In this document: positions 50,515 through 58,212 of the stretch, one piece after another
Numbering within the stretch: position 1 is the stretch's first letter
Layout of the letters: the number at the start of each line of letters is the position of its first letter
Assembly: GCA_024280775.1 (NCBI GenBank)
Contig: JAJRPM010000002.1
Coordinates: forward strand, 62,001-126,000
Origin: Candidatus Zixiibacteriota bacterium
GTDB taxonomy: Bacteria > Zixibacteria > MSB-5A5 > GN15 > JACZUZ01
Length of the DNA: 64,000 bases
Reading direction: 5' to 3'
Notes under the pieces: generated by a model
What the model was told of the DNA's origin: nothing
The model's database searches: none
Seen by the model: only the letters and a program-made list of their open reading frames with translations
Position numbers and translations under genes: made by a program

Positions 50515-52548
50515 ATGAAGAAACTCGAAATAGCTCTTCGTATTACTTTGCCGGGGATGCTCACTTGGATATTGTTATTGGTTTCTTCGGCGTCTCCTGT
50601 TGAGAGCATGTGGGGGCTCAACAGCGCCAAGTTTGTTTTTCCTGTTTGGGCGATAATTGTTACTGCCTCTATTGGTCTGCTGTTAGCGCTTTATCCGTTG
50701 ATTCGTGGTGAGAATGTCACCTCACGGGATAACATTCAGTCGGGTATTCCGCGGATTTGGGAGAAGCGAACAGCGCTTCACCTTTTTGCTGCACTCTTAG
50801 CAGGCGTCATATTCTATGCGTTGCGCATTGACACTTACTTTCTTGGTGACGGGTACAACTGGATTTCGAACTTCTCGCACCCGGAATTCTATGTAGCGAA
50901 ACTCACAGAGCCGCTATCCACGCGACTAGTTCGATTAATACAGCATGTATCTGGCGCCTATGATTCAGAGAGCGCCATTCTATCATTTCAAATACTTTCA
51001 ATAGGTTCGGGTGTAGTTGCTACATTCTTCGTGCTAAAGCTTCTGGGTGAAGTAACGAGCAGGGCGAATGTCAGGCTCTTGGGACTGGTACTTTGGTTCG
51101 GTAGCGGCGGGATGCTTCTGTTTCTCGGGTATCCCGAATTCTACTCACCTCTATGGGCTGCCGGGATCGCGTTCCTGTATTATTCAGTTTCATTTCTTAA
51201 GAAATCAGCGAGTTTATGGCCAGCTCTACTTCTTTTTGCGCTTGCGATTTCGATGCACCTGCAAGCTGCATACCTGACTCCTGCGGTGTTGTACCTTATG
51301 TATATCTATGGCGTTCGCCAAAAAGTACTTGGCGACTCTAGACGATTCAAACGGACGGCGAAGATGGCTGTTGCCGTAATAGCTGTTTCAGCGCTCCTGA
51401 GCTTTGTCGTTTTCTATGACTCAATTAGTGCGTATTTTCTGCCTCTTTGGGTTGGGAGGTCGAGTTCCCCTGATTATGCGATGTTTTCATTGAGCCATAT
51501 TAGAGATGTTCTCAACTTGGGGCTTATAGTCTTTCCTGGGGTTATTATCGTGTGCCTGATTGGCGGGAAGAGTGTCAAGCAGGAGGATGAAGGAAAGAGG
51601 GTTGCGAGATTCTTTCAGCTATCATTAATTGGCTCTTTGCTGTTTCTATTTTCAATCGACCCGGTTCTTGGACTCGCTCGGGATTGGGACTTGTTTTCGT
51701 TCACCATTGTACCGCTCCTGTTTCTCTCGTTGCAAAGAATTGAATCAAAGAAGAATCGTGTCCCGCTGGTTGTGGTGATGAATGTGGCGCTCCTGAGTCT
51801 GATGGTAACTGGCTCTTTCATTGCGGTGAATGAAAGCAGGACCCAATCGGTTGAAAGGTATCATGAACTGCTCAACCTCTATGGCTCAAAACATCGCGGG
51901 GGATGGACCATTTTGGCGGAGTATCACGAAAAACGCGGTGATGTAGAGAGTGGCAAGCGAGTTCGCGAGGATATGGTTAGAACCTTCCCGGATTACGAGA
52001 TACTAAATGGAGTATTTGTAAATTTTGGCGCCCGGGATTGGAAGGCTGGATTGCGATCGGCAAGATATCTTGTTGCGAGAGATCCTAATAACCCGGACTT
52101 CTTGCAAGCTCTCGGCACTGCTCTTTCTCGACTGCGTATGACTGATAGCGCTCTTGCGTGTTATGACAAGATGATAAAGCTTCGCCCATTTTCAGCTATA
52201 TATCGAATAGAAAAAACGCAGATTCTTTACTACTCCAAGAAGTCCTCAATCGCAAGAGTCACTATTCAAGACGCGCTTGAAATTGAACCTTCCAGCGAGT
52301 TGGCAAAAGAATACCTGGGTCGCGTGCTTCTCTCGCTAAATCATGCCGACTCCGCTAAAGCAATTGCAGATTCACTATTGTCTGATAATGAGCAGTCTCC
52401 CACCGGTACTTTGCTGAAGTTTCTCTATTACCACCAAGTCGGTCCGATAGATAGCGCAAGGAGCTACTTCACGAGGTATCGGGTAGCAGGGCGCAACCAC
52501 TACAGTCACCGATCAATTCTCAGGAAGTTCAGCGATCAATACAACTAA
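50515..52548 (+). CDS. Multi-pass membrane protein with C-terminal TPR repeats
   Basis: A 677-residue protein. The first about 440 residues carry ten or more hydrophobic segments, including an extracytoplasmic loop with DTYFLGDGYNWISNFSHPE and a segment LFLGYPEFYSPLWAAGIAFL. This arrangement resembles GT-C-type membrane glycosyltransferases but without a recognisable catalytic signature. The C-terminal 200 residues are TPR-like (ALGTALSRLRMTDSALACYD, IYRIEKTQILYYSKKS). It starts 40 bp after glgA and is immediately followed by the left inverted repeat of the RAYT element. Function unknown; envelope glycan work is plausible. Confidence 0.7.
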   Translation: MKKLEIALRITLPGMLTWILLLVSSASPVESMWGLNSAKFVFPVWAIIVTASIGLLLALYPLIRGENVTSRDNIQSGIPRIWEKRTALHLFAALLAGVIFYALRIDTYFLGDGYNWISNFSHPEFYVAKLTEPLSTRLVRLIQHVSGAYDSESAILSFQILSIGSGVVATFFVLKLLGEVTSRANVRLLGLVLWFGSGGMLLFLGYPEFYSPLWAAGIAFLYYSVSFLKKSASLWPALLLFALAISMHLQAAYLTPAVLYLMYIYGVRQKVLGDSRRFKRTAKMAVAVIAVSALLSFVVFYDSISAYFLPLWVGRSSSPDYAMFSLSHIRDVLNLGLIVFPGVIIVCLIGGKSVKQEDEGKRVARFFQLSLIGSLLFLFSIDPVLGLARDWDLFSFTIVPLLFLSLQRIESKKNRVPLVVVMNVALLSLMVTGSFIAVNESRTQSVERYHELLNLYGSKHRGGWTILAEYHEKRGDVESGKRVREDMVRTFPDYEILNGVFVNFGARDWKAGLRSARYLVARDPNNPDFLQALGTALSRLRMTDSALACYDKMIKLRPFSAIYRIEKTQILYYSKKSSIARVTIQDALEIEPSSELAKEYLGRVLLSLNHADSAKAIADSLLSDNEQSPTGTLLKFLYYHQVGPIDSARSYFTRYRVAGRNHYSHRSILRKFSDQYN

Positions 52549-52609
52549 GGTAGTCTAGTAGGTCTGTACCGGTCGGGTGGCCCACCTTTCAGGTGGGTTT
52601 CTCTTGCCA

Positions 52610-53146
52610 CTATAAGACACCCGATGGCTCCAGGGCATCCATGGCTAACGGGATATTCGCTTCCCCAGTATAGTAACCATAGCTCGACCAGCGCCATTGC
52701 CTTGCTTCGGGCGCCAAACCTAGTTTCACTGGATTATTGTGACAGTAGTTTATCTTTTCAATGACAGTCTCTTGTGACCGGCAATTGTGATCATAGCATC
52801 TCGGTTGCCAAAAGGCGCGTCGCTGGATCCCGTTCTTACTAATCCAGCAAGAATCCGGGAGTGAGACCATCTTCTCGGCGATTATCGCGCTTGCAGATTT
52901 CGATTTCAGAGCGCCAATGACAGGGCCGAGTTTCACTGAATCTGGTGGATGCAGAACCAGATGAACGTGCTCTGGCATTATCACGTAGCCGAAAAGCCGA
53001 ATTTTATGCTGGATCTGCATCGCTTCCAGCGCCTGAAGAAATGTTTCGATTACCTGCGGCTGTGTAAGTAGTTTGTTTCTCCGATAACAGCAAAATGTCA
53101 CGAAGCGCGCGGTGTTGAGATTGTCGTAGTGTCGGAGTTTGGGCAT
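52610..53146 (-). CDS. REP-associated tyrosine transposase (RAYT), Y1/HUH family
   Basis: A 178-residue HUH nuclease from the ATG at 53146 (the frame extends further upstream through the palindromic leader to 53308, but MPKLRHYDNLNTARFVTFCC is the normal start). The HUH pair is His60-Val-His62 in MPEHVHLVLHP, the catalytic Tyr is Tyr134 in INYCHNNPVKLGL, and WRWSSYGYY is the downstream RAYT signature. RAYTs nick single-stranded REP hairpins next to a GTAG-type tetranucleotide. Several REP-like copies with that head lie at 14.7-17.1 kb, so this protein may be, or have been, their mobiliser. Confidence 0.92.
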   Translation of the reverse strand: MPKLRHYDNLNTARFVTFCCYRRNKLLTQPQVIETFLQALEAMQIQHKIRLFGYVIMPEHVHLVLHPPDSVKLGPVIGALKSKSASAIIAEKMVSLPDSCWISKNGIQRRAFWQPRCYDHNCRSQETVIEKINYCHNNPVKLGLAPEARQWRWSSYGYYTGEANIPLAMDALEPSGVL

Positions 53147-53175
53147 AGACACTCTATAGTTTTCAGGCTCACGAT

Positions 53176-53191
53176 TGTCAACCGGTTGACA
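53176..53191. repeat. Perfect 16-bp palindrome upstream of the RAYT gene
   Basis: TGTCAACCGGTTGACA is completely self-complementary and lies 30 bp before the RAYT start. With this position it could be an operator for the transposase gene or part of its binding architecture. It is not part of the terminal inverted repeats. Confidence 0.7.
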
Positions 53192-53278
53192 GTGTGAAAT
53201 CCTGCGAGTTCTCGTTGCGAGGTGAACCGCCGCAAAACGGACTATTGTCAATAAATGAGAGGGAAACCCACCTGAAAG

Positions 53279-53500
53279 GTGAGCCACCCCGCCGGAGATT
53301 TTAATCATGATGGAGTTTATAATATTGTGGATTTGACCGATGCGATTGCCAGAGTTTTTTCAGGTGGAGCAGGGCCGTTCTGTCAGGATGAGGCTGACTC
53401 CAATGGGGATGCTGTTTTTAACATTGTAGATGTGACATTCAATATCAGCCGGATATTTGCCGGGGGCGCCGCTCCGGTTTGCGGGACTACTGGAAACTGA
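53279..53500 (+). pseudogene. Orphan dockerin-like fragment truncated at the RAYT element
   Basis: The frame encodes only a dockerin-like pair, GDFNHDGVYNIVDLTDAIAR and DSNGDAVFNIVDVTFNISRI, then AGGAAPVCGTTGN and a stop, the same ending as the tails of the 58-62 kb proteins. The first codons are inside the right inverted repeat and no signal peptide or catalytic domain precedes them. The 5' part of the gene is not found on the left side of the element, so it was lost by deletion or replaced. A strong terminator follows 34 bp later. Confidence 0.75.
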
Positions 53501-53533
53501 TAATCTCCGTAAGACAATAGTTTGTTTGATAGA

Positions 53534-53569
53534 GCAGGCGTCCGGAAGATTTCAGGCGCCTGCTTTTTT
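53534..53569 (+). terminator. Rho-independent terminator
   Basis: GCAGGCG (53534-53540) pairs with CGCCTGC (53557-53563) and is followed by TTTTTTG. It ends the transcript of the truncated dockerin locus and lies tail-to-tail with the Rrf2 gene. Confidence 0.88.
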
Positions 53570-53589
53570 GTATTAGGAGCTTTTGCGAA

Positions 53590-54021
53590 TCAGGAAGGCG
53601 GGAGAAGTTTTGCCATTACTATCTCTGAAAGCTCTTCTAGCGTTAGCTTTTGCGCACGTGAGATTGCTTCTTCGCGGAATACTACCCAGCGGTCATGGAA
53701 GGCGCAGGGATGAACGTTGCTACATTCTTTGAGCCCCATTACGCATTCGTCCTCTAGATTTGAAAGCGCATCGAGAGATGCAAGGATGCGGTATAGAGTA
53801 ATTGAAGCCGGATTGACCAGTAGTGAGAAGCCTCCGGTCGGGCCTTTGGTGGAGGTGATGAATTTCTTTTTGACTAACTGACTTAGGACTTTGCCGAGGA
53901 AGTGCTCTGGGATACCCAGGCGAGAGGCGATGTCTTTGGCTTTGACCGCTTCACCGGCCGGTAGGCTGGTTATGTATCCGAGGGCTTCAACTGCGTAAAC
54001 TGTGGATTGCGAATAAATCAA
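53590..54021 (-). CDS. Rrf2 family transcriptional regulator (IscR-like)
   Basis: A 143-residue regulator with the Rrf2 winged helix (YAVEALGYITSLPAGEAVKA, then IASRLGIPEHFLGKVLSQL) and the wing KGPTGGFSLLVNP. Three cysteines in DECVMGLKECSNVHPCAFHD are spaced like the Fe-S ligands of IscR (C-x6-C-x5-C here, against x5/x5 in IscR), so it probably senses Fe-S status, nitric oxide or redox. Target genes cannot be told. It has a convincing promoter upstream. Confidence 0.9.
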   Translation of the reverse strand: MIYSQSTVYAVEALGYITSLPAGEAVKAKDIASRLGIPEHFLGKVLSQLVKKKFITSTKGPTGGFSLLVNPASITLYRILASLDALSNLEDECVMGLKECSNVHPCAFHDRWVVFREEAISRAQKLTLEELSEIVMAKLLPPS

Positions 54022-54110
54022 TCTCTGAATCCTTTCGACTACTAGATTTGGCTATAGGCAGGTCGAAGAGCGTCTCATGAGTCATAGCTATTTCCGACCG
54101 CGTTGTCCGA

Positions 54111-54139
54111 TATATAAGAGTTGTTGAGTGTTTTGTCAA
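54111..54139 (-). promoter_or_regulatory. Promoter of the Rrf2-type regulator; rest of the divergent 393-bp region empty
   Basis: On the minus strand TTGACA (54139-54134), a 17-bp spacer and TATATA (54116-54111), followed by TCGGACAACG. The transcript start would be about 85 bp before the Rrf2 gene. The remainder of 54022-54414, divergent to tgt, shows no further gene or clear repeat. Confidence 0.65.
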
Positions 54140-54414
54140 TACTTTTGGATTGCCGAGAAGTTCGACGCCAATCTGAGTTGTGGGAATTGCTAATGCAGTG
54201 CAACTTAAGTAGTTGTATCGCATACTTAATTAAATGCTTCTATCGGACTCGATAATGGAGATTCTTATGGAAGTGCGAACAGAGTGGGGCTTACTGTAGA
54301 CCTACGGGATTTATGACCCTGTATGAGTGAATTACTTTTTGCTACATCAAGAGGTGAGATGATTTTGGCCTGGCAAATTGACTTGTATGGGAATATCGGC
54401 TACTGTGACTCGTC

Positions 54415-55530
54415 ATGGATTTTTCTATTTCAAATACAGATAAGAATGCGCGACGCGGGATTGTCAAGACAGCGCATGGAGCTTTTCAAACGCCGGCGTT
54501 TATGCCGGTTGGAACCGCAGGGGCTGTTAAGGCATTGACCTGCGAGGATCTTGAATCATGCGGGGCCGAGATAATCTTGGGGAATACTTATCATCTGTAC
54601 CTGCGCCCGGGGCATGAGTTGATAGAGCGCCTTGGGGGGCTGGCGAGTTTTAATGGTTGGAACAAACCGACTCTGACTGACTCGGGCGGGTTTCAGGTGA
54701 TGTCGCTTTCTGATAAACTGAAGATCAGTGAAGACGGGGTGGAGTTTGCTTCGGTGATTGATGGCTCATTGCATTTATTCACACCTGAGCGCGCAATTGA
54801 TATACAGCGCTCTATCGGGGCGGATATAATCATGTCTTTCGATCAATGTCCGCCTGCTGATTGTGAACGCGAGTTCGCCGAGGAGGCAGTGGAGAGAACT
54901 GCGCGTTGGGCGGAACGTGGTTTGAAGCATTTTGCTAAGCAAAACTCAGAGAATGACACACGGCAAGCCCTATTTGGAATTGTTCAGGGTTGGACCGATA
55001 AGGAATTGCGCCGACGCTCAGTGGGGCAGATAACCGGACTTGATTTCCCGGGATATTCTATCGGCGGATTAGCGGTGGGAGAGTCTAAGTCACTGCTAAA
55101 TGAGATGACGGCCTTTACTACCGAATTACTTCCTGCGGATAAGCCCAGGTATTTGATGGGTGTTGGATATCCTGAGGATATTTTAATGGCGGTTGCCGCT
55201 GGTGTGGATATGTTTGACTGTGTGCTTCCGACTCGGAATGCGCGCACCGGTTTGGTTTTTACATCTGAAGGGCCGCTGGTTTATCGTAACGCTACTAATT
55301 CTGAGGACGATCGTCCGCTAGATGCGAATTGCGAATGCCGGGTTTGCCAGCGATACAGTCGCGCCTATATTCGTCATCTCTATAATCAAAAAGAAATCAC
55401 AGCTCACATTCTAGCAACATATCATTCGACCTACTTTTACCAAAACCTGATGTCGGGAATTCGGCAGGCTATTGAGAGCCATTCTTTTACGGAGTTTCGC
55501 GGGAAGTTTTTGGAGCGGTATCTGTCGTGA
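54415..55530 (+). CDS. tgt: tRNA-guanine transglycosylase
   Basis: A 371-residue TIM-barrel enzyme that exchanges the wobble guanine of GUN-anticodon tRNAs for the queuosine precursor preQ1. Signatures are TPAFMPVGTAGAVKAL, TDSGGFQVMSLSDK with the general acid/base Asp, GVGYPEDILMAVAAGVDMFDCV with the nucleophilic Asp, and the zinc site CECRVCQRYSRAYIRHLYNQ with three Cys and a following His. Length is standard. The ATG at 54415 gives the usual MDFSISNTD-type N-terminus. Confidence 0.97.
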   Translation: MDFSISNTDKNARRGIVKTAHGAFQTPAFMPVGTAGAVKALTCEDLESCGAEIILGNTYHLYLRPGHELIERLGGLASFNGWNKPTLTDSGGFQVMSLSDKLKISEDGVEFASVIDGSLHLFTPERAIDIQRSIGADIIMSFDQCPPADCEREFAEEAVERTARWAERGLKHFAKQNSENDTRQALFGIVQGWTDKELRRRSVGQITGLDFPGYSIGGLAVGESKSLLNEMTAFTTELLPADKPRYLMGVGYPEDILMAVAAGVDMFDCVLPTRNARTGLVFTSEGPLVYRNATNSEDDRPLDANCECRVCQRYSRAYIRHLYNQKEITAHILATYHSTYFYQNLMSGIRQAIESHSFTEFRGKFLERYLS

Positions 55531-55552
55531 TTAGTTTGTTACTGGCTTTTTG

Positions 55553-57415
55553 CTAATTTCCACGCGAGAGTCTCTCTATGTCATTCATGGCCCAGGGAAC
55601 CAGGCGCCTCAAGTAACTTCGATGTAGCTTGGTTTGTTTTTCGAAACCTCTTTTGCCCAGTAAGCCGCCGTATAGCTGTATGTGGGAAATGTAGATAGTA
55701 GAGTCGAGCTTGATAGCTTGCTCGTAGGCTTTGAAAGCCGGCTCGTATTTCCCGAGGGCCACCAGACATTCTCCGATGAAGTGATAGTCATAGGCATAGT
55801 GCGGGGTGGGGCCAAAGCGTATTGATTTTTCAAAATGCTTTAGGGCGCCTTTATAGTCACGCGCTGACCAGCTTTCTATTCCCTGAACATATTCCTGCAC
55901 AAAGCGCACATCGATAGTTCTTTTGACTTCGCCTGAGTAGTCGGTGTGTTTGCGGAAGATGTCGTTGAATCTACCGCCGAAGAAGAATCCTATTGTGGAA
56001 TAATTCTGCAAGAACTCTGGATATAGCATCAGAGCGCGCTCGCCGGGGGAGGACGGTTTTATGCTTGTGCTGAAGAGAATATAGTCTGGAGATCGCTCTA
56101 AAATATATCCGGCATTGTATTTTCTTTCGCGCCAGGAAGTGACTAGGCCGTCAATTGGCTCTTGCGGATGCCGTGATACGGTAGTGTCTGTGAGACCTAC
56201 CATGTCGTAGACTGGATGTCCCATCAGCATGAATCCGACTTTACCTATGGTGGATGTTGCCAGCGAGAAGTTTGTGGAGTCATTTGCCAGTAGTTGGGTG
56301 ATTAGTTTGGCATTGGCGCGTTCGAAGCCTTGTTCTTGTGCGAGCTGTTGTTTGGCGCGGTTGAATGGTAGCCAAAGGTTTAGAGCTAGTGTGAGGGCTA
56401 CTACGCTTAATGTTATCAATTGATTGCTAAAGAGCGCTCGTAGAGATAATGCAAAAGCCAGATACAGTGGAGCAAGAACAGGGACCAGGAAGCGTCCGAT
56501 GCGGAGGACATCACCTCCTACTATTACCACATAGGCTGTGTAGAGAAGCGCGAAGATGTATAGCGCTCGTGCGGTCTCGGGAAGTTTTTTGTAGAAGAAC
56601 GCTGGTAGAATGTATGCGATTCCGAAGAGGGCGTTGCCATTGAGAAAAGTCAGCAGGTATTGGCCGCCTTGTATCAGTTGTTGCATATCCCAACCGGTTT
56701 TGGCATAGAACGGATTGGGGAGAATACCGCCGTAATAGTATATCTTGAAGAAGACGAAAGGTAGTGACAGCCCTAGGGCCAAGCCAAGTTGTGAAAGTTC
56801 AAAGCGTGGGAGTTTACGTGATTGGAGCAGGGCAAAGAGGGGAAAGAATCCAGCGAGTAATGCGCCTTCGGGGCGGGTTAGGGTTGCGAGCGCCAGCAGT
56901 AGCGCCAAGAGCCAGCTTCTTTTGTGCCAGGCGAGAAACGAGAGTAGGGTTAGCGCGGCAAACATGGTAGTCTCCAGGCCAGCTAGAGTCCAATACAGTA
57001 AAGGATAGCTGAATGCTACCAGAGCGGCGGCGCTGAGGCCGACGATAAATGTCTTGCTCTTGGGTTCAGTGTTTACTCCGAGTTTTATGGTTACGCCGAG
57101 CAGGGTTAGTGAGGAGAGGACACCCAGGAATTTGGCGCTGAAGGTGTAGGTGAGTCCGAGCGCTTTCAAGGTGATAAGCAACATTAGCCACAGGGAATTG
57201 GTATAGCCTTCGACACGCTCCCCGATGTTCCAAACCAAGCCGTGGCCTGATTCGAAATTCGCGGCATAGCGAAAAGTTATGAATGCGTCATCCTGAGTGA
57301 AGCTAAAGTATTGTAGGCCGACAGCGAATCCTATGGCGATTGCGAGCGCCGATAGAAGCGGTAACAGAGGGATTTTCGTGAGGCTAAATTTCGTCGTCAT
57401 TGATTTTGGTGTCAT
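55553..57415 (-). CDS. GT-C-type membrane protein with C-terminal TPR motif
   Basis: About 620 residues from the ATG at 57415; the frame extends to 57478 with a poorer N-terminus. The first extracytoplasmic loop reads [19 protein letters not shown], then [20 protein letters not shown], the signature of a large family of putative GT-C glycosyltransferases related to arabinofuranosyl/mannosyl transferases; the DD pair is the presumed catalytic site. About ten hydrophobic segments follow, then a soluble region and two TPR-like repeats ([20 protein letters not shown]). It is transcribed towards tgt. Even though it is a minus-strand gene, the + strand here is G/T-rich. Confidence 0.75.
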   Translation of the reverse strand: MTPKSMTTKFSLTKIPLLPLLSALAIAIGFAVGLQYFSFTQDDAFITFRYAANFESGHGLVWNIGERVEGYTNSLWLMLLITLKALGLTYTFSAKFLGVLSSLTLLGVTIKLGVNTEPKSKTFIVGLSAAALVAFSYPLLYWTLAGLETTMFAALTLLSFLAWHKRSWLLALLLALATLTRPEGALLAGFFPLFALLQSRKLPRFELSQLGLALGLSLPFVFFKIYYYGGILPNPFYAKTGWDMQQLIQGGQYLLTFLNGNALFGIAYILPAFFYKKLPETARALYIFALLYTAYVVIVGGDVLRIGRFLVPVLAPLYLAFALSLRALFSNQLITLSVVALTLALNLWLPFNRAKQQLAQEQGFERANAKLITQLLANDSTNFSLATSTIGKVGFMLMGHPVYDMVGLTDTTVSRHPQEPIDGLVTSWRERKYNAGYILERSPDYILFSTSIKPSSPGERALMLYPEFLQNYSTIGFFFGGRFNDIFRKHTDYSGEVKRTIDVRFVQEYVQGIESWSARDYKGALKHFEKSIRFGPTPHYAYDYHFIGECLVALGKYEPAFKAYEQAIKLDSTIYISHIQLYGGLLGKRGFEKQTKLHRSYLRRLVPWAMNDIERLSRGN

Positions 57416-57571
57416 ACTAATTCGAGAGTTGCCAGTGAGGAGTTGTATGCATGTATTTGCGCTACTTATACATATCACTATTTCACTGGTTACATACCGG
57501 ATTACCTAACCTGTTGTCAAGTTATTAGGTTTCGGAGGGCTGTAAGCGTTACTGCAGAGAGAAAATCTTCA

Positions 57572-57599
57572 TTGCCAAACTGATATTATGTATTATCTT
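57572..57599 (+). promoter_or_regulatory. Putative promoter of the small secreted protein / metalloprotease unit
   Basis: TTGCCA at 57572-57577, a 16-bp spacer and TATCTT at 57594-57599 followed by TTC. The same -10 recurs before other genes of this region. The 371-bp gap 57416-57786 otherwise holds a tandem direct repeat GTTTTCCACCATAAT / GTTTTCCACCATGAT at 57739-57768 just before the ribosome site. Confidence 0.5.
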
Positions 57600-57786
57600 T
57601 TCATCCGGCTCATCTATAGACCATATAGAGGGGCCGTTTTGCCGTCAACAGTTACCTCTATCTATCTGTTTATTCGCAGTTTCATTACTGAATTGATTTC
57701 AATCGTCAGAGCCTTTTCGATTATAATCAAATAACATCGTTTTCCACCATAATGTTTTCCACCATGATATTTATTGGAGCCTTTCA

Positions 57787-58212
57787 ATGAGTCATAGCAA
57801 CTATCGTCCCTTGTTTACCTCACCCATATTCAAAATATTGTTATTGTCCTTAGCTCTTTTTGGAGCGTCGTTGTTAGTGCGAAGCGCTGAAAGTTATGGC
57901 GATGGTTCAGGGGATACCGGACTTGCTCCTCATACTTCGGCCAGTCGCATTTATGTTGATCCGAATACAGGGGCATTGAGCGGCGCTCCGGTAGATGCTG
58001 TTGGCTCTGCATTGCGGTTGACTCCCGAGTTGCGGAATTCAGTTAGTCGGTCGACTGCTGGTTTGGTAATTGAGGATGGCGCAGGTGGCGGGAAGATGGT
58101 GCGGTTGCAAGGAAGGTTTAGGCATCTTAGCGCCGCTACGGCTAATGGTGACTCGGTTAAGTGTTTTGATGGTTCGGGAGTTTTGGATGTGACTGAAGGG
58201 ACGGTAAAGTAA
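57787..58212 (+). CDS. Small secreted protein coupled to the TSP3 metalloprotease
   Basis: A 141-residue exported protein. The hydrophobic segment FKILLLSLALFGASLLVRSA is a signal peptide. The mature part has YVDPNTGALSGAPVDAVGSA and GKMVRLQGRFRHLSAATANG, then one Cys. Its stop overlaps the start of the metalloprotease (TAATG), so both are translated together. Small secreted partners of such zincins could be inhibitors, chaperones or co-factors, but nothing shows which. Family not recognised with confidence. Confidence 0.65.
   Translation: MSHSNYRPLFTSPIFKILLLSLALFGASLLVRSAESYGDGSGDTGLAPHTSASRIYVDPNTGALSGAPVDAVGSALRLTPELRNSVSRSTAGLVIEDGAGGGKMVRLQGRFRHLSAATANGDSVKCFDGSGVLDVTEGTVK

Larger units (their letters stand above)
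52558..53293 (-). mobile_element. RAYT-type REP element with flanking inverted repeats
   Basis: The unit comprises a left boundary with GTAG at 52558 and hairpins at 52575-52597 (CCCACCT-TTC-AGGTGGG), the RAYT gene on the minus strand, and a right boundary 53261-53293 that is the near-exact reverse complement of the left (CCCACCT-GAA-AGGTGAG plus GCCACCCCGCC). The two ends match over about 34 bases with few differences, as expected for a REP pair bracketing its transposase. The right end touches a 5'-truncated dockerin fragment. Confidence 0.8.

Noticed and set aside
53147-53308. Upstream extension of the RAYT frame to 53308
   Set aside because: It would encode the inverted repeat and palindrome; RAYT proteins start near MPKLRHYD, at 53146.
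54295-54312. GTAGACCTAC considered as another GTAG-headed REP
   Set aside because: It is a short palindrome by itself without a following hairpin.
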